The notes: a model not told the origin generated them from the sequence alone. Numbered from the stretch's first letter, positions 14,240 through 23,333 are shown. The stretch is DNA of 64,000 nucleotides from JALSNL01 sp036479585 (GCA_965224785.1 OZ245062.1:1612001-1676000), one strand, 5' to 3'. Numbers and translations: made by a program.

Positions 14240-14356
14240 ATGGAAATTACAAAACAAGATCATAAAATGATGAATAATAAACTAATCCAATTTTGGCGTT
14301 TTATTGTTTTAAATCTAAAAATATTAAAAGGTGTTAATCATTCAAAAAGATCGTAA
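14240..14356 (+). CDS. Small conserved-looking protein downstream of SQR
   Basis: A 38-codon frame (MEITKQDHKMMNNKLIQFWR then FIVLNLKILKGVNHSKRS) starts 20 bp after the SQR gene with a TAGGAG site 5-10 bp upstream. It is basic with a central amphipathic or hydrophobic helix (IQFWRFIVLNLKIL) that could dock at the membrane. Spacing and the good ribosome-binding site favour translation with the SQR gene. It may be a small membrane-associated partner, but I do not recognise the family with certainty. Confidence 0.5.
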   Translation: MEITKQDHKMMNNKLIQFWRFIVLNLKILKGVNHSKRS

Positions 14357-14420
14357 GCAAACATTAATATTTTATTTTAATTATTTCTAAACGAAATATG
14401 TTTTAGCCTAACATTCTAAT

Positions 14421-14474
14421 AAAAAGAAACCTATCTTTGTATTTTCCAAATCTGAGTTTGAAAGGTTTCTTTTT
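14421..14474 (+). promoter_or_regulatory. Large inverted repeat abutting the EamA start codon
   Basis: AAAAAGAAACCT (14421-14432) and AGGTTTCTTTTT (14463-14474) are a perfect 12-bp inverted repeat with a 30-nt loop, in which CAAA...TTTG can also pair. The 3' arm ends in T-rich sequence two bases before the ATG at 14477. It may terminate the SQR transcript or act as a leader element for the transporter gene, whose start would be occluded. Confidence 0.6.
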
Positions 14475-14476
14475 AG

Positions 14477-15373
14477 ATGAACAAATTAGCTCCATTATTT
14501 ATTATTGCAGCTGCAATTCTATGGGGCATAGATGGAATTATTCTTCGTCCCACACTTTACTCTTTGCCAGTTCCCAATGTTGTTTTTATTGAAAGTCTAA
14601 TTGTAAGCATCTACCTATTCCCTATTCTTATTACTAAGCGAAAAATCCTTAAGTCTTTAACAGTAAGTGATTGGCTTAATTTTTTAGGTGTTGCTCTTTT
14701 TGGTGGTGTACTTGGAATAATGGGAATTACAAAAGCATTGTTCTATGTAAACTATGTAAACTTATCGATAGTGATTTTAATACAAAAGTTACAACCAATT
14801 TTTGCAATTACTTTTGCAATAATAATATTAAAAGAAAAATTAAATCCCGCGTTTATTTATTGGGCAATCCTTGCACTTATTGGAGCTTATATAATGACAT
14901 TTGGTTTTACACTTCCCACAATAAATACTAATGATAAAACTCTCTATGCTTCCCTTTATGCTTTGTTGGCAGCCTTTAGTTTTGGTTTATCTACAGTACT
15001 TAGCAAACGAATATTATCTAGTGTTGGTTTTAAATTGGCAACCTATATTCGTTTTTTACTTTCCACATTTTTAATGTTAATAGTAATTACTTCTTTCGGA
15101 AACTTTCAAACCCTTACTGCTGTTAGCTCTTCTCAATTTTTAACTTTTTTATTAATTGCGTTTACTACTGGTGGTCCAGCAATGTTCTTATACTATTACG
15201 GATTAAAATTTACTTCTGCTTCTTCTTCTACTATTTTGGAATTAGCATTTCCACTAACTGCTATTTTATTAGAATATTTTATAAGAGGAAATATTTTAGG
15301 GTTTGTACAATGGGTTGGAGTTGTAATATTGCTAGTAAGCATTACTAAAGTTGCAAAATTAAAACGAAGTTAA
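14477..15373 (+). CDS. EamA-family (DMT) transporter
   Basis: This 298-residue inner-membrane protein has about ten membrane segments arranged as two EamA halves (residues about 5-140 and 155-292). The first half starts with PLFIIAAAILWGIDGIIL, and its end carries the VILIQKLQPIFAITFAIIILKEKL motif. The second half repeats it with LELAFPLTAILLEYFI. EamA carriers export or import small metabolites (amino acids, nucleotides, sugars); the substrate cannot be predicted. The start is fixed by the first membrane segment. No Shine-Dalgarno is present, and a long inverted repeat reaches the start codon. It converges with the CBS-domain gene 10 bp downstream. Confidence 0.9.
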   Translation: MNKLAPLFIIAAAILWGIDGIILRPTLYSLPVPNVVFIESLIVSIYLFPILITKRKILKSLTVSDWLNFLGVALFGGVLGIMGITKALFYVNYVNLSIVILIQKLQPIFAITFAIIILKEKLNPAFIYWAILALIGAYIMTFGFTLPTINTNDKTLYASLYALLAAFSFGLSTVLSKRILSSVGFKLATYIRFLLSTFLMLIVITSFGNFQTLTAVSSSQFLTFLLIAFTTGGPAMFLYYYGLKFTSASSSTILELAFPLTAILLEYFIRGNILGFVQWVGVVILLVSITKVAKLKRS

Positions 15374-15383
15374 ATTAGTTTTA

Positions 15384-16616
15384 CTAGTCTTCTGTTTCAG
15401 TATTAGAGAGTACAACAATTTTAACTAAGTTGATTTTTATTTTTGTTGCACTAAGAATTGTTAGCTCAAAATTATCACACATAACCTTTTCTCCCTTCTC
15501 CGGAATTCTTCCAAGTGTTGTGGTAATGTAACCAGCTAAAGTTTCATATTCCCCATCTGGAATATTCAAATTATGTTCTTCGTTTATAAAATCAACTTCT
15601 ACCTTACCATTTATAATATAAGTATTGTCATTTACTTGTTTGCAAATATCAGGGTCATCATCATATTCATCTTGAATCTCTCCAAACAATTCTTCCATAA
15701 TATCTTCAACAGTAATAATACCATCAGTGCCACCAAACTCATCTACTACAATAGCTATGGAAACTCTTTTTTCTAAAAACTCATTGAGCATTTCTAAACT
15801 TTTTTTAGTCTCAGGGACAAATGAAATATCTCTTAATATTGATTTAATATCTTTGGGATTTTTAAAAAGATCATATACACTTATAACACCTTTAATATTA
15901 TCAAGGTTCTCCTCAAAAACTGGGAGCTTAGAATAACCAGATTCCCTAAATAAATTTATGACTTCAGAAATTGTTGCATCCAAACTTACGCCAGTAATAT
16001 CAGTACGTGGAGTCATAGCTTCATAAACTTTTTGATCGCCCAAATCAATTATATTCTTAAATATATCGGAATGATCAGTATCGACATTTCCAGCTTCGGA
16101 GCTCTCATCAATTAAATTGTGGAACTCATCTTTATGTATAGCTTCAACCTCTTCTGTGATGTTTCTCGTATTAGTAAGGACTGTAGAAATTGAGGAAGTG
16201 ATTTTCACAAAAGGTGCTAAAAGTTTTGAAAGAATTCTTAACGGAATTGCAGAAGCTAAAACTAAACTATCAGCAAATTCTCTTGCCAAATATTTTGGAA
16301 GTAGTTCACCGAACAATAATAATAGCACCGAGGTAATGATAAGAATTATAAAATCACTGAAATTATAGAGTGAAAGAAGAATGATTGTTAGCAACGAAGC
16401 AAAAGCAATATTAACAATATTGTTAGCAATTAAAATTGTAGAAAAAAACTCTTGCGGATTCTTAATAAAGTACTGCGCGTATTTTGCTGCTCTTTTATTT
16501 TTTCTAGCTCTAAGTTCAACTTTAAGTTTGTTTGTGACTATGTATGCTAATTCCGATGAAGAAAAAAAGCCACTCAACAATAATAAAAAGCCAAGACCAA
16601 TAAATTGAAGTGTCAT
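15384..16616 (-). CDS. CNNM/CBS/CorC membrane protein (HlyC/CorC family)
   Basis: This 410-residue protein has the standard three-part layout. An N-terminal DUF21/CNNM membrane domain with about four segments covers residues 1-180. Two CBS domains cover about 200-320 (MTPRTDITGVSLDATISEV, then VDEFGGTDGIITVEDIMEEL). A CorC/HlyC transporter-associated domain follows (about 340-400, GEYETLAGYITTTLGRIP). Such proteins are linked to magnesium or cobalt efflux; in Bacteroidota a paralog (GldE) supports gliding. It lies 5 bp after the small lipoprotein gene in the same direction, so the two form an operon. The old annotation 'hemolysin' is not implied. Confidence 0.9.
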   Translation of the reverse strand: MTLQFIGLGFLLLLSGFFSSSELAYIVTNKLKVELRARKNKRAAKYAQYFIKNPQEFFSTILIANNIVNIAFASLLTIILLSLYNFSDFIILIITSVLLLLFGELLPKYLAREFADSLVLASAIPLRILSKLLAPFVKITSSISTVLTNTRNITEEVEAIHKDEFHNLIDESSEAGNVDTDHSDIFKNIIDLGDQKVYEAMTPRTDITGVSLDATISEVINLFRESGYSKLPVFEENLDNIKGVISVYDLFKNPKDIKSILRDISFVPETKKSLEMLNEFLEKRVSIAIVVDEFGGTDGIITVEDIMEELFGEIQDEYDDDPDICKQVNDNTYIINGKVEVDFINEEHNLNIPDGEYETLAGYITTTLGRIPEKGEKVMCDNFELTILSATKIKINLVKIVVLSNTETED

Positions 16617-16621
16617 AGAGT

Positions 16622-17104
16622 TTAATAAACCTCTTGTAATTCAACATCTTTTATTTGATAGATAAAATCATTGGATGTATCATTAAAAATAAATTCGAAC
16701 ATAACATTTTGTTTAGTGTTTAATTTTTTATTAATTGATAAACCTCTTAGCGTAGAAAACATAATTTGTTTAATATCCCCTTTATCCTCAACCCTAACCT
16801 TGGGTTTAACAAAATACACTTCTTTGTCGGATTGATAAACTTTCACATATTTTAATTTCATATTCTCAATATTGTAATCATCACTTTTTAACAAATTAAA
16901 TTTTCCGGAGATATGAAATTTAGGTTTTGAGCCAGGCATTAAGTTTACCCAACTTATAGTTTTTTCAACATTTAAGTTTACATCTTTAATAAGTTCTGTC
17001 TTCGGTAATATCTTTTCAACTTCTTCCTTTACAATTTCTTTGCTTGAGCAATTCCAAAGAAGAAAAGTAATAAAAGAGAGATATAATAAATTTTTTGATT
17101 TCAT
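16622..17104 (-). CDS. Putative lipoprotein
   Basis: This 160-residue protein begins with a short hydrophobic leader ending in FLLWNCSS, an imperfect lipobox. The rest is strand-rich and lysine-rich with no recognised domain; strands such as KPKFHISGKFNLL and MKLKYVKVYQSDKEVYFVKPKV suggest an immunoglobulin-like or beta-sandwich fold. It is the first gene of a pair with the CBS membrane protein (5 bp apart). In Bacteroidota a CBS gene of this type often follows lptC, but this sequence does not look like LptC to me. Confidence 0.65.
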   Translation of the reverse strand: MKSKNLLYLSFITFLLWNCSSKEIVKEEVEKILPKTELIKDVNLNVEKTISWVNLMPGSKPKFHISGKFNLLKSDDYNIENMKLKYVKVYQSDKEVYFVKPKVRVEDKGDIKQIMFSTLRGLSINKKLNTKQNVMFEFIFNDTSNDFIYQIKDVELQEVY

Positions 17105-17136
17105 AATTGATTCTTATTATTTATATACTATTTTTT

Positions 17137-17240
17137 GTCATTGCGAACTCAACGTACTTTGTTGAGTGTGGCAATCTGTCAAATTATTTAGTTTACTTAT
17201 TACAGATTGCCACGTCGTAAACAACTCTCCTCGCAATGAC
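17137..17240. repeat. Nested inverted-repeat element (GTCATTGCGA ends)
   Basis: Outer arms GTCATTGCGA (17137-17146) and TCGCAATGAC (17231-17240) are perfect. Inside, GTGGCAATCTGT and ACAGATTGCCAC form a second perfect 12-bp stem. The element is about 104 bp, non-coding and shaped like a miniature mobile element or cruciform. Confidence 0.75.
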
Positions 17241-17247
17241 AGTAATT

Positions 17248-18903
17248 CTAAAAAACTGCTGATTCTTCATAAATACCAAATGACTCTTTAAGTACATCAA
17301 CCATTTCTCCAAGTGTCACATACTTTTCTGCCGATTTTATAAAAATTGGCATTAAGTTAGTTCCATTTCGTGCAGCTATATCAAGCTCATTAAGGCATTC
17401 ATCAACATCAGATTGATTTCTTGATTCTTTTAATTTTTTCAATTGCTCAACTTGTTTGGCTTCAACTTCTTTCGAAATTTGTAAAATAGGAATATCAATT
17501 TCTTCATTCTCTTCAACAAATTCATTTACACCAACAACATATTTTTCTTTTCGCTCAAGCTCCATTTGATATCTATATGCAGCATCAGCAATTTCTTTTT
17601 GGAAGTAACCTGCTTCAATTGCCGGAATAACTCCACCTATAGAATCTATCTCAGTAAATATTTGTTCAGCTTCTTCTTCCATTTTATTGGTTAAAGATTC
17701 TACAAAATAACTTCCACCAAGTGGATCAACAGAATTTATTACTCCGGTTTCATAAGCTAATATTTGTTGAGTACGAAGTGCAATTTTCACAGCTTTCTCA
17801 CTTGGCAACGCAAGGGTTTCATCCATTGAATTTGTGTGTAAAGACTGCGTTCCACCAAGCACTCCAGCCATCGCTTGAAAAGCTGTTCGTACTATATTAT
17901 TCTCCGGTTGTTGAGCAGTAAGAGTACACCCGGCAGTTTGTGTGTGAAAACGTAACCACCATGAACGAGGATTTTTCGCTCCATATTTTTCTTTCATTCG
18001 CTTAGCGTAAATTCTTCTTGCTGCTCTAAACTTTGCTATTTCTTCAAAAAAGTCTAAATGTGAATTGAAGAAAAAAGAAATCCGCGGAGCAAAGCTATCT
18101 ACATCCAATCCCCTTTCAATTGCTGCCTTGATGTATGCGAAACCATCAGCAAGTGTATAAGCAAGCTCTTGCACAGATGTTGAGCCAGCTTCCCGAATAT
18201 GATAACCACTAACTGATACCGGATTGAATTGCGGAACTTCTTTAGTAGAGAACTCAATCATATCAGTAATAATTCTCATTGAAGGTTCTGGTGGATATAT
18301 AAATTCTTTTTGAGCAATGTATTCTTTTAGAATATCATTTTGCAATGTACCTCGTAATTGGTCAAAAGGAATACCTTGTTTTTTTGCAATTGCAAGATAG
18401 AATGCATAAACCATTGCGGCTGGAGAATTAATCGTCATAGAAGTTGAAACTTTATCCAAAGGAATTCCTTCAAACAAAGTTTCCATATCAGCCAACGAAG
18501 AAATTGCAACTCCGCAAAGCCCCACCTCACCAAGGCTTAACTCATGGTCTGAGTCATAACCCATAAGCGTTGGCAAATCAAACGCAACAGATAAACCATC
18601 TTGACCGTTTGCCAACAAATATTTAAACCTTTCATTTGTATCTTCCGGAGAACCGAATCCAGCAAATTGCCTCATCGTCCAAACCTTACCTCTGTAACCA
18701 CTAGCGTGAACTCCACGAGTGTAAGGGTATTGCCCGGGAAAGCCAACAGTATTTATATAGTCCTCTCCTTTAACATCATCTGGAGAGTATAAAGGTTTTA
18801 TATCTTTACCAGAAACAGTTGTAAATTTCATCCCGTTGGTTTTAGAATTAGCAAAACTATTTTCATATTCTTCTTTTGCTTTATTGTATTTATCGTTACT
18901 CAT
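17248..18903 (-). CDS. Methylmalonyl-CoA mutase family, large (catalytic) subunit
   Basis: This 551-residue protein is the substrate-binding TIM-barrel part of a B12-dependent acyl-CoA mutase. Recognised segments are GKVWTMRQFAGFGSPEDTN, LSVAFDLPTLMGYDSD, TLQNDILKEY...PPEPSMR, YHIREAGSTSVQELAY, and WWLRFHTQTAGCTLTAQQP. The C-terminal B12-binding domain (DxHxxG) is absent, so the enzyme must be of the two-subunit type with a separate small cobalamin subunit. That subunit is not in this window. The likely reaction is succinyl-CoA/(R)-methylmalonyl-CoA isomerisation in propionate metabolism; isobutyryl-CoA-type mutases share this layout and cannot be ruled out by eye. Confidence 0.9.
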   Translation of the reverse strand: MSNDKYNKAKEEYENSFANSKTNGMKFTTVSGKDIKPLYSPDDVKGEDYINTVGFPGQYPYTRGVHASGYRGKVWTMRQFAGFGSPEDTNERFKYLLANGQDGLSVAFDLPTLMGYDSDHELSLGEVGLCGVAISSLADMETLFEGIPLDKVSTSMTINSPAAMVYAFYLAIAKKQGIPFDQLRGTLQNDILKEYIAQKEFIYPPEPSMRIITDMIEFSTKEVPQFNPVSVSGYHIREAGSTSVQELAYTLADGFAYIKAAIERGLDVDSFAPRISFFFNSHLDFFEEIAKFRAARRIYAKRMKEKYGAKNPRSWWLRFHTQTAGCTLTAQQPENNIVRTAFQAMAGVLGGTQSLHTNSMDETLALPSEKAVKIALRTQQILAYETGVINSVDPLGGSYFVESLTNKMEEEAEQIFTEIDSIGGVIPAIEAGYFQKEIADAAYRYQMELERKEKYVVGVNEFVEENEEIDIPILQISKEVEAKQVEQLKKLKESRNQSDVDECLNELDIAARNGTNLMPIFIKSAEKYVTLGEMVDVLKESFGIYEESAVF

Positions 18904-18992
18904 TTATTATTCTTTCTATTATTTTTCATTGAATATAACTAAAATATTAGTACAATAAAATGCTAAAGTACTCATAGTAAGCTTTGTCCTGA

Positions 18993-20855
18993 CTAAGTCC
19001 GTCCAAATCTTTTATCTAATTCTAAAAGTGGGATTTTTACAACTATCGGTCTTCCATGTGGACAAACATAAGGCATTGAAGTTGCAAAAAGTTGATCAAT
19101 AAGAATTTTCATTTCATTTTGAGATAGCTTATCTCCTGCTTTAATTGCAGCTTTACACGAATATGATTTTGCAAGATTGTCTCGCTGTTCCAAATGTTTC
19201 TCACGTTCGTTAATTTTGTACTCATCCAAAATTCCATTAAATGTTTCTACTTCAGTCCCTACTTTTATGTCAGAAGGAACTCCATCAATTACTACAACAT
19301 TTTTAGAGAAGAACTTTAAGGCAAAACCTAACTTAGTTAGATGTGGTTCAAGTTCCTTTACCAATTGGTAATCAGCCGGATCAAGTTCCAAAGTTTCAGA
19401 AAAAAGTAGCTGTTGAGTAAATGGCATATTTGCAGAAAAAGAATTTATCGCTTGCTCGTATAAAATTCTTTCGTGGGCAACGTGAGCGTCTATAATCATC
19501 AATCCACTTTTTATTGGAGTAAGAATATATTTGTTATGTAACGCAACTATAAATGTAGAGTTAAGTATATCATTAGAGTTTTCCGTTGTTTGTTTTGAAG
19601 ACACATGATAAACTTCTTTTGAATTTTCTGAATCAAATGGATGTGAAACATTTTCTTGCGGAGCAGTTTTTTTTATGTCATGATTTATTGAACTAAACAA
19701 CATATCAATTTCATCATCACTATAACTTTTTGGTTTTTCTCTTCTACCTTGTTGCTCTGAATAATTTGGTCTATCAGAGAAATCTTGTTTTGTACTTGCT
19801 CCTTGATTCTTATATTGTAACTTTTCCAAATCATCTGTTTCTCCAAATGATAAATTTGGAATTAAGTCATGCTGACCGAGGCTCTTTTGTACAACGGCTT
19901 TGACGAAGTTGTAAATGTTTTTTTCTTCATCAAATTTTACTTCTAACTTGGATGGATGAACATTGATATCAATCTTAATTGGATCAAGCTTTAGGAATAA
20001 AACAAAAAATGGATAATCTCCTTTTTCTAGGATATGATCATAGGCTTTAAATACAGCATGACTGATGGACATATTTTTTACAAATCTTCCATTAATAAAA
20101 AGATATTGTTCAGCTTTACTTTTATTTAAGAAAGTTGGTTTGGAAACATATCCCGTAACAGAAAGATATTCGGTTATCTCTTCAACTTTAATTAAAGCAT
20201 CCAAAATATTATCGGCAAAAACCGATTGCAATCTTTCTTCTCTTGTTCCTGATGGAAAATTAAATACTAGGTCATCATCATTATAAAATTTAAAACTTAT
20301 ATCATTATTACTTATACTTATTTTTTTAAATGTTGCAATAATATGCTTAAGCTCAGTTGCATGCGATTTAAAAAAGTTTCTTCTTGCCGGAGTATTATAA
20401 AATAAATTTTTAACCGCAATAGAAGTTCCTTTTGCAAAACTTCCCTTCTCTACTTTCACTTCATCATTTTCAACTTTTACAAAAGTACCAACTTCTTCAT
20501 CTCTCGGTTCTGTTTTTAATTCAAAAACACTTACAGATGCAATAGAACTTAATGCCTCTCCCCTAAATCCTAATGTATTAATTTTTGTTAGATCATCTAT
20601 TGTACTTATTTTACTTGTGGAATGTCTAATCAAACAAAGTTTTGCATCTTCCTCATTCATTCCATCGCCATCATCAATTACTTGAATTAAAACTTTGCCA
20701 GCTCGCTTAATATAAACTTCAATATTTTTTGCATTTGCATCAACAGAATTTTCAAGTAATTCTTTAACAACAGATTCAGGACGTTGTACAACTTCTCCGG
20801 CTGCAATTTTATTGGCTATGTTATCTGGTAATATTTTTATGGTGTTTTCTGACAT
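18993..20855 (-). CDS. mutL: DNA mismatch repair protein MutL
   Basis: This 620-residue MutL couples MutS mismatch recognition to strand incision. The N-terminal GHKL ATPase is complete: IAAGEVVQRPESVVKELLENS (motif I with catalytic Glu), DDGDGM, RHSTSKI, LGFRGEALSSI and GTSIAVKNLF. A linker (about 345-430) is polar. The C-terminal domain carries DAHVAHERILYE, which keeps the metal ligands of the DQHAxxExxxxE endonuclease motif although Q and A are changed. It also has SCKAAIKAGDKL and the CPHGRP box, so a nicking-type MutL without MutH is likely. The ATG at 20855 begins the conserved ATPase. Confidence 0.95.
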   Translation of the reverse strand: MSENTIKILPDNIANKIAAGEVVQRPESVVKELLENSVDANAKNIEVYIKRAGKVLIQVIDDGDGMNEEDAKLCLIRHSTSKISTIDDLTKINTLGFRGEALSSIASVSVFELKTEPRDEEVGTFVKVENDEVKVEKGSFAKGTSIAVKNLFYNTPARRNFFKSHATELKHIIATFKKISISNNDISFKFYNDDDLVFNFPSGTREERLQSVFADNILDALIKVEEITEYLSVTGYVSKPTFLNKSKAEQYLFINGRFVKNMSISHAVFKAYDHILEKGDYPFFVLFLKLDPIKIDINVHPSKLEVKFDEEKNIYNFVKAVVQKSLGQHDLIPNLSFGETDDLEKLQYKNQGASTKQDFSDRPNYSEQQGRREKPKSYSDDEIDMLFSSINHDIKKTAPQENVSHPFDSENSKEVYHVSSKQTTENSNDILNSTFIVALHNKYILTPIKSGLMIIDAHVAHERILYEQAINSFSANMPFTQQLLFSETLELDPADYQLVKELEPHLTKLGFALKFFSKNVVVIDGVPSDIKVGTEVETFNGILDEYKINEREKHLEQRDNLAKSYSCKAAIKAGDKLSQNEMKILIDQLFATSMPYVCPHGRPIVVKIPLLELDKRFGRT

Positions 20856-20920
20856 TCTTTATTTTTCGACAATGTTAATTATTAAACAATAACTGTTTAG
20901 TTGATTGATTTTTTATTTGC

Positions 20921-20996
20921 TTGTCATTCCCGAATGTCTTTATCGGGAATCTATATAATTATTTTTATGGATTCCCAGTCAAACTGAGAATGACAA
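20921..20996. repeat. Inverted-repeat element (TTGTCATTC/GAATGACAA)
   Basis: A 76-bp element has perfect 9-bp ends TTGTCATTC (20921-20929) and GAATGACAA (20988-20996). A second inner pair, CCCGA/TCGGG, is present. It belongs to the same intergenic family as the copies at 34469 and 58403. Confidence 0.75.
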
Positions 20997-21046
20997 CAAG
21001 TTCAATCGACTAAAACTATTTTAATTTAGGAGGGAAAAATAACAAA

Positions 21047-21535
21047 TTACTTAGACTTTTTTATTCTTCTAAAATAAGTTACTTCAAATTCTTTGTGTTT
21101 AATTATTTTATTAACTTTCCAAATATTCATATTTAGTTTGGGGAATTTTTTTTCTCCAACAACTTCAAAATTCATAGTTGAGATTATCATTTCATCTGCA
21201 TTTCTAATAGTGGATTTGTAAATTCTTTCTCCTCCACAAATAAAAACTTTCTCGTATTTATTTTCTTCTAAATAATTATATGCTTTTTTTATAGAACTGA
21301 AAATAAAAATCCCGTCAAAAGGATATTCTAAATTCTTCTTTTTTGAAATTACAATATTTAATCGATTTGCTAAAGGTTTACGGAGAGACTCGAAAGTAGT
21401 TCTTCCCATTATTATGGGAAAGCCTAAAGTAGTTTTTTTGAAATGTTTCAACTCTTCTTTATAGTGCCAAGGAATTTTTCCTTTATTTCCTATCACTCCA
21501 TTTTTTGATGCTGCTGCTATAATTATTTTTTTCAA
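21047..21535 (-). CDS. folA: Dihydrofolate reductase
   Basis: This 162-residue enzyme reduces dihydrofolate to tetrahydrofolate with NADPH. The N-terminus IIIAAASKNGVIGNKGKIPW is the family signature, with the substrate Glu in HYKEELKHFK. IIMGRTTFESL is the NADPH loop region, and VFICGGERIYKSTI is the second cofactor segment. Length is standard. It lies upstream of thyX in the same direction with about 190 bp between, in which a repeat sits. ThyX produces tetrahydrofolate directly, so this enzyme is needed only for other folate flux; the pairing is still common. Confidence 0.93.
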   Translation of the reverse strand: MKKIIIAAASKNGVIGNKGKIPWHYKEELKHFKKTTLGFPIIMGRTTFESLRKPLANRLNIVISKKKNLEYPFDGIFIFSSIKKAYNYLEENKYEKVFICGGERIYKSTIRNADEMIISTMNFEVVGEKKFPKLNMNIWKVNKIIKHKEFEVTYFRRIKKSK

Positions 21536-21604
21536 ATTATATGTCGGTTCTGTTAACTTATTGTCTGAACTTTAGTAGTAATATTAAAGTTAATTTGTTC
21601 CACT

Positions 21605-21679
21605 TACTCCCTCGACTCTGCTCGGAATGATATTCTTCGTAAACGGATAACAGTCATACTGAGCGGAGTCGAAGTAGGG
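21605..21679. repeat. Imperfect inverted-repeat element
   Basis: CTCCCTCGACTCTGCTC and GAGCGGAGTCGAAGTAGGG are imperfect inverted arms around a short AT-rich centre with GGAATGAT and AGTCATAC. It is the same type as the element at 22697-22795. Confidence 0.6.
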
Positions 21680-21700
21680 CAGCATAATTTCTCTTAAGAA

Positions 21701-21719
21701 CGCAGATTACTAATCTGCG
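21701..21719. repeat. Short palindrome CGCAGATTA-C-TAATCTGCG
   Basis: A perfect 9-bp palindrome with one central base lies just after the thyX 3' end. A related palindrome with a changed but still paired second position (CTCAGATTA-C-TAATCTGAG) is at 30744-30762. It probably folds in RNA as a terminator-like hairpin. Confidence 0.65.
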
Positions 21720-21726
21720 GTACTAA

Positions 21727-22656
21727 CTACCAAGGAATTTCTAAATTCATTTTTTTTAATTTACCTTCAAACTCAATTCGTTCCATGCTTTTAATTCTGT
21801 TTCCATGCTTATTAGTTCGTAGCCATCCAAAATCTTCTGCTCGCTTAACTGCTTTATCTTTTTCATTGGAATTTATTAAAGTTAAGATTTCCATTTCTAG
21901 CCCTGACAATGAACTTGAGTTAAATCTATAATCTTCAAATGCTTCCCAAGCTAAGGGAACCCAATTTTTAACGATTTCATTTCCAATAGTTTGAGCAAAT
22001 TCTCTAATTTCTAATTGAGCATGGCTATCCATTCTTAATCGTAAAAAATGGAAAAGATTATGCAAATCAATTTTCCAATATGCTTCTGTGTAAGTGGAAA
22101 GTGGAAGATCTTTTCTCGCTTGTTCTCTTGCTACTCCCTTTTCAATTCTGCTGTTATAAATATTCCAAATATTTTCATGCAAGGAAGTCTCTTCATCAGA
22201 TAATTCTTTCCCAATTTTACTATCTAAAAATCCCTCACTACCCTGTTTGTTTAAGCCAGACTGTAATCTCCACTCATCAGGCGATGTTTGTTGACCTTGG
22301 TTTATAGCAATTGAGTAACGTGTCGAGTATTCATTTACATTTGCTGTTCTGTGGCGTATCCACTGACGCCAAGTATCCATAGGCACTCTAACATGTAGTT
22401 TAATTTCGCACATCTCAAAAGGTGTTGAGTGATGATGACGCATAAGGTATCTTATGAGTCCTCTATCTTGAGTAATTTTTTTTGTACCAGCTCCGTAAGA
22501 AACACGAGCAGCTTGTACAATGGCTTGGTCGGAACCCATATAATCAATTACTCTTACAAAACCATCATCTAATACTTTAAATGGTTTGCCAAGTATTTCG
22601 TTTAGTGATTCAACTTGCATTGGTTCTAATTTTTCAAATTCTTTTTCTGTATTCAT
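21727..22656 (-). CDS. thyX: FAD-dependent thymidylate synthase
   Basis: This 309-residue flavin-dependent thymidylate synthase methylates dUMP to dTMP using methylenetetrahydrofolate and NADPH. The defining motif RHRx7S is present (RQWIRHRTANVNEYSTRY), together with LIRYLMRHHHSTPFEMCEIK and the helix NLFHFLRLRMDSHAQLEIRE. It is longer than the minimal ThyX (about 220 aa) because of an insertion around residues 125-165 and a C-terminal tail, as in other members of this lineage. It replaces the classical ThyA, which is not seen here. Confidence 0.95.
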   Translation of the reverse strand: MNTEKEFEKLEPMQVESLNEILGKPFKVLDDGFVRVIDYMGSDQAIVQAARVSYGAGTKKITQDRGLIRYLMRHHHSTPFEMCEIKLHVRVPMDTWRQWIRHRTANVNEYSTRYSIAINQGQQTSPDEWRLQSGLNKQGSEGFLDSKIGKELSDEETSLHENIWNIYNSRIEKGVAREQARKDLPLSTYTEAYWKIDLHNLFHFLRLRMDSHAQLEIREFAQTIGNEIVKNWVPLAWEAFEDYRFNSSSLSGLEMEILTLINSNEKDKAVKRAEDFGWLRTNKHGNRIKSMERIEFEGKLKKMNLEIPW

Positions 22657-22696
22657 TTTTTCTCGTTATTATTTTCTAACATTTAGGTTATTCATT

Positions 22697-22795
22697 GTCA
22701 TTTCCCTTCCTCGACTCCACTCGGAATGACATTTGTGTCTTACAAAAGTATTGACATCAAATATTAGTCATGCTGAGCGGAGACGAAGTATGACG
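22697..22795. repeat. Inverted-repeat element (GTCATT/GAATGAC type)
   Basis: GTCATTTCC...CTCGACTCCACTCGGAATGAC, then an AT-rich centre, then GTCATGCTGAGCGGAGACGAAGTATGAC. It pairs imperfectly with itself and resembles the element at 21605-21679. Confidence 0.6.
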
Positions 22796-22826
22796 GAATT
22801 TCAACTAAAAATTAAAAATGTTTTCA

Positions 22827-23333
22827 CTAAATATTAAGTTTCTTAAATTCTGCTATTAAATTATTTTTTGTGGTTTGCAAATCTTCCGAAATAATTTTGA
22901 CTTCACCTAAAGCGGGCATAAAGTTTGTATCTCCATTCCATCTTGGTACTAAATGAAAATGCAAATGTGTATCAATTCCAGCTCCAGCAGCCCTACCAAT
23001 ATTTGCTCCAAAATTATAACCTTGCGGCTCCATAATAGTGTTGAGTGCTTTTATGCAAATACTATTTAGCTCCATAATTTCTGCAAGTTCAGTTTTTGTT
23101 AACTCAGTATAATCAGAAACATGTCTGTAAGGTATCATCATTAAATGTCCGTTATTATACGGATAAAGATTCAACATTACAAACACTTCTTTTCCTTTGT
23201 GAACAATTTGATTTGTATTATCTTCTACCTCTTTATATTGAGTACCACAGAACACACAACTATTATCATCTTCCTTTTTGTCTTTGAAGGATGATATATA
23301 TTTTGAACGCCAAGGTGACCAAAGTTTTTCCAT
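22827..23333 (-). CDS. HIT-family nucleotide hydrolase/phosphorylase
   Basis: This 168-residue HIT protein has the histidine triad HLHFHLVPRW, which binds nucleotide phosphates. CVFCG near the N-terminus is a zinc Cys pair, and MEKLWSPWRSKYI is the N-terminus typical of the diadenosine-tetraphosphate phosphorylase-like branch. NLYPYNNGHLMMIPYRH forms the nucleotide pocket. The likely substrate is Ap4A or a related dinucleotide, but the branch includes enzymes of unknown substrate. It lies upstream of thyX in the same direction, with a repeat in the gap. Confidence 0.88.
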   Translation of the reverse strand: MEKLWSPWRSKYISSFKDKKEDDNSCVFCGTQYKEVEDNTNQIVHKGKEVFVMLNLYPYNNGHLMMIPYRHVSDYTELTKTELAEIMELNSICIKALNTIMEPQGYNFGANIGRAAGAGIDTHLHFHLVPRWNGDTNFMPALGEVKIISEDLQTTKNNLIAEFKKLNI

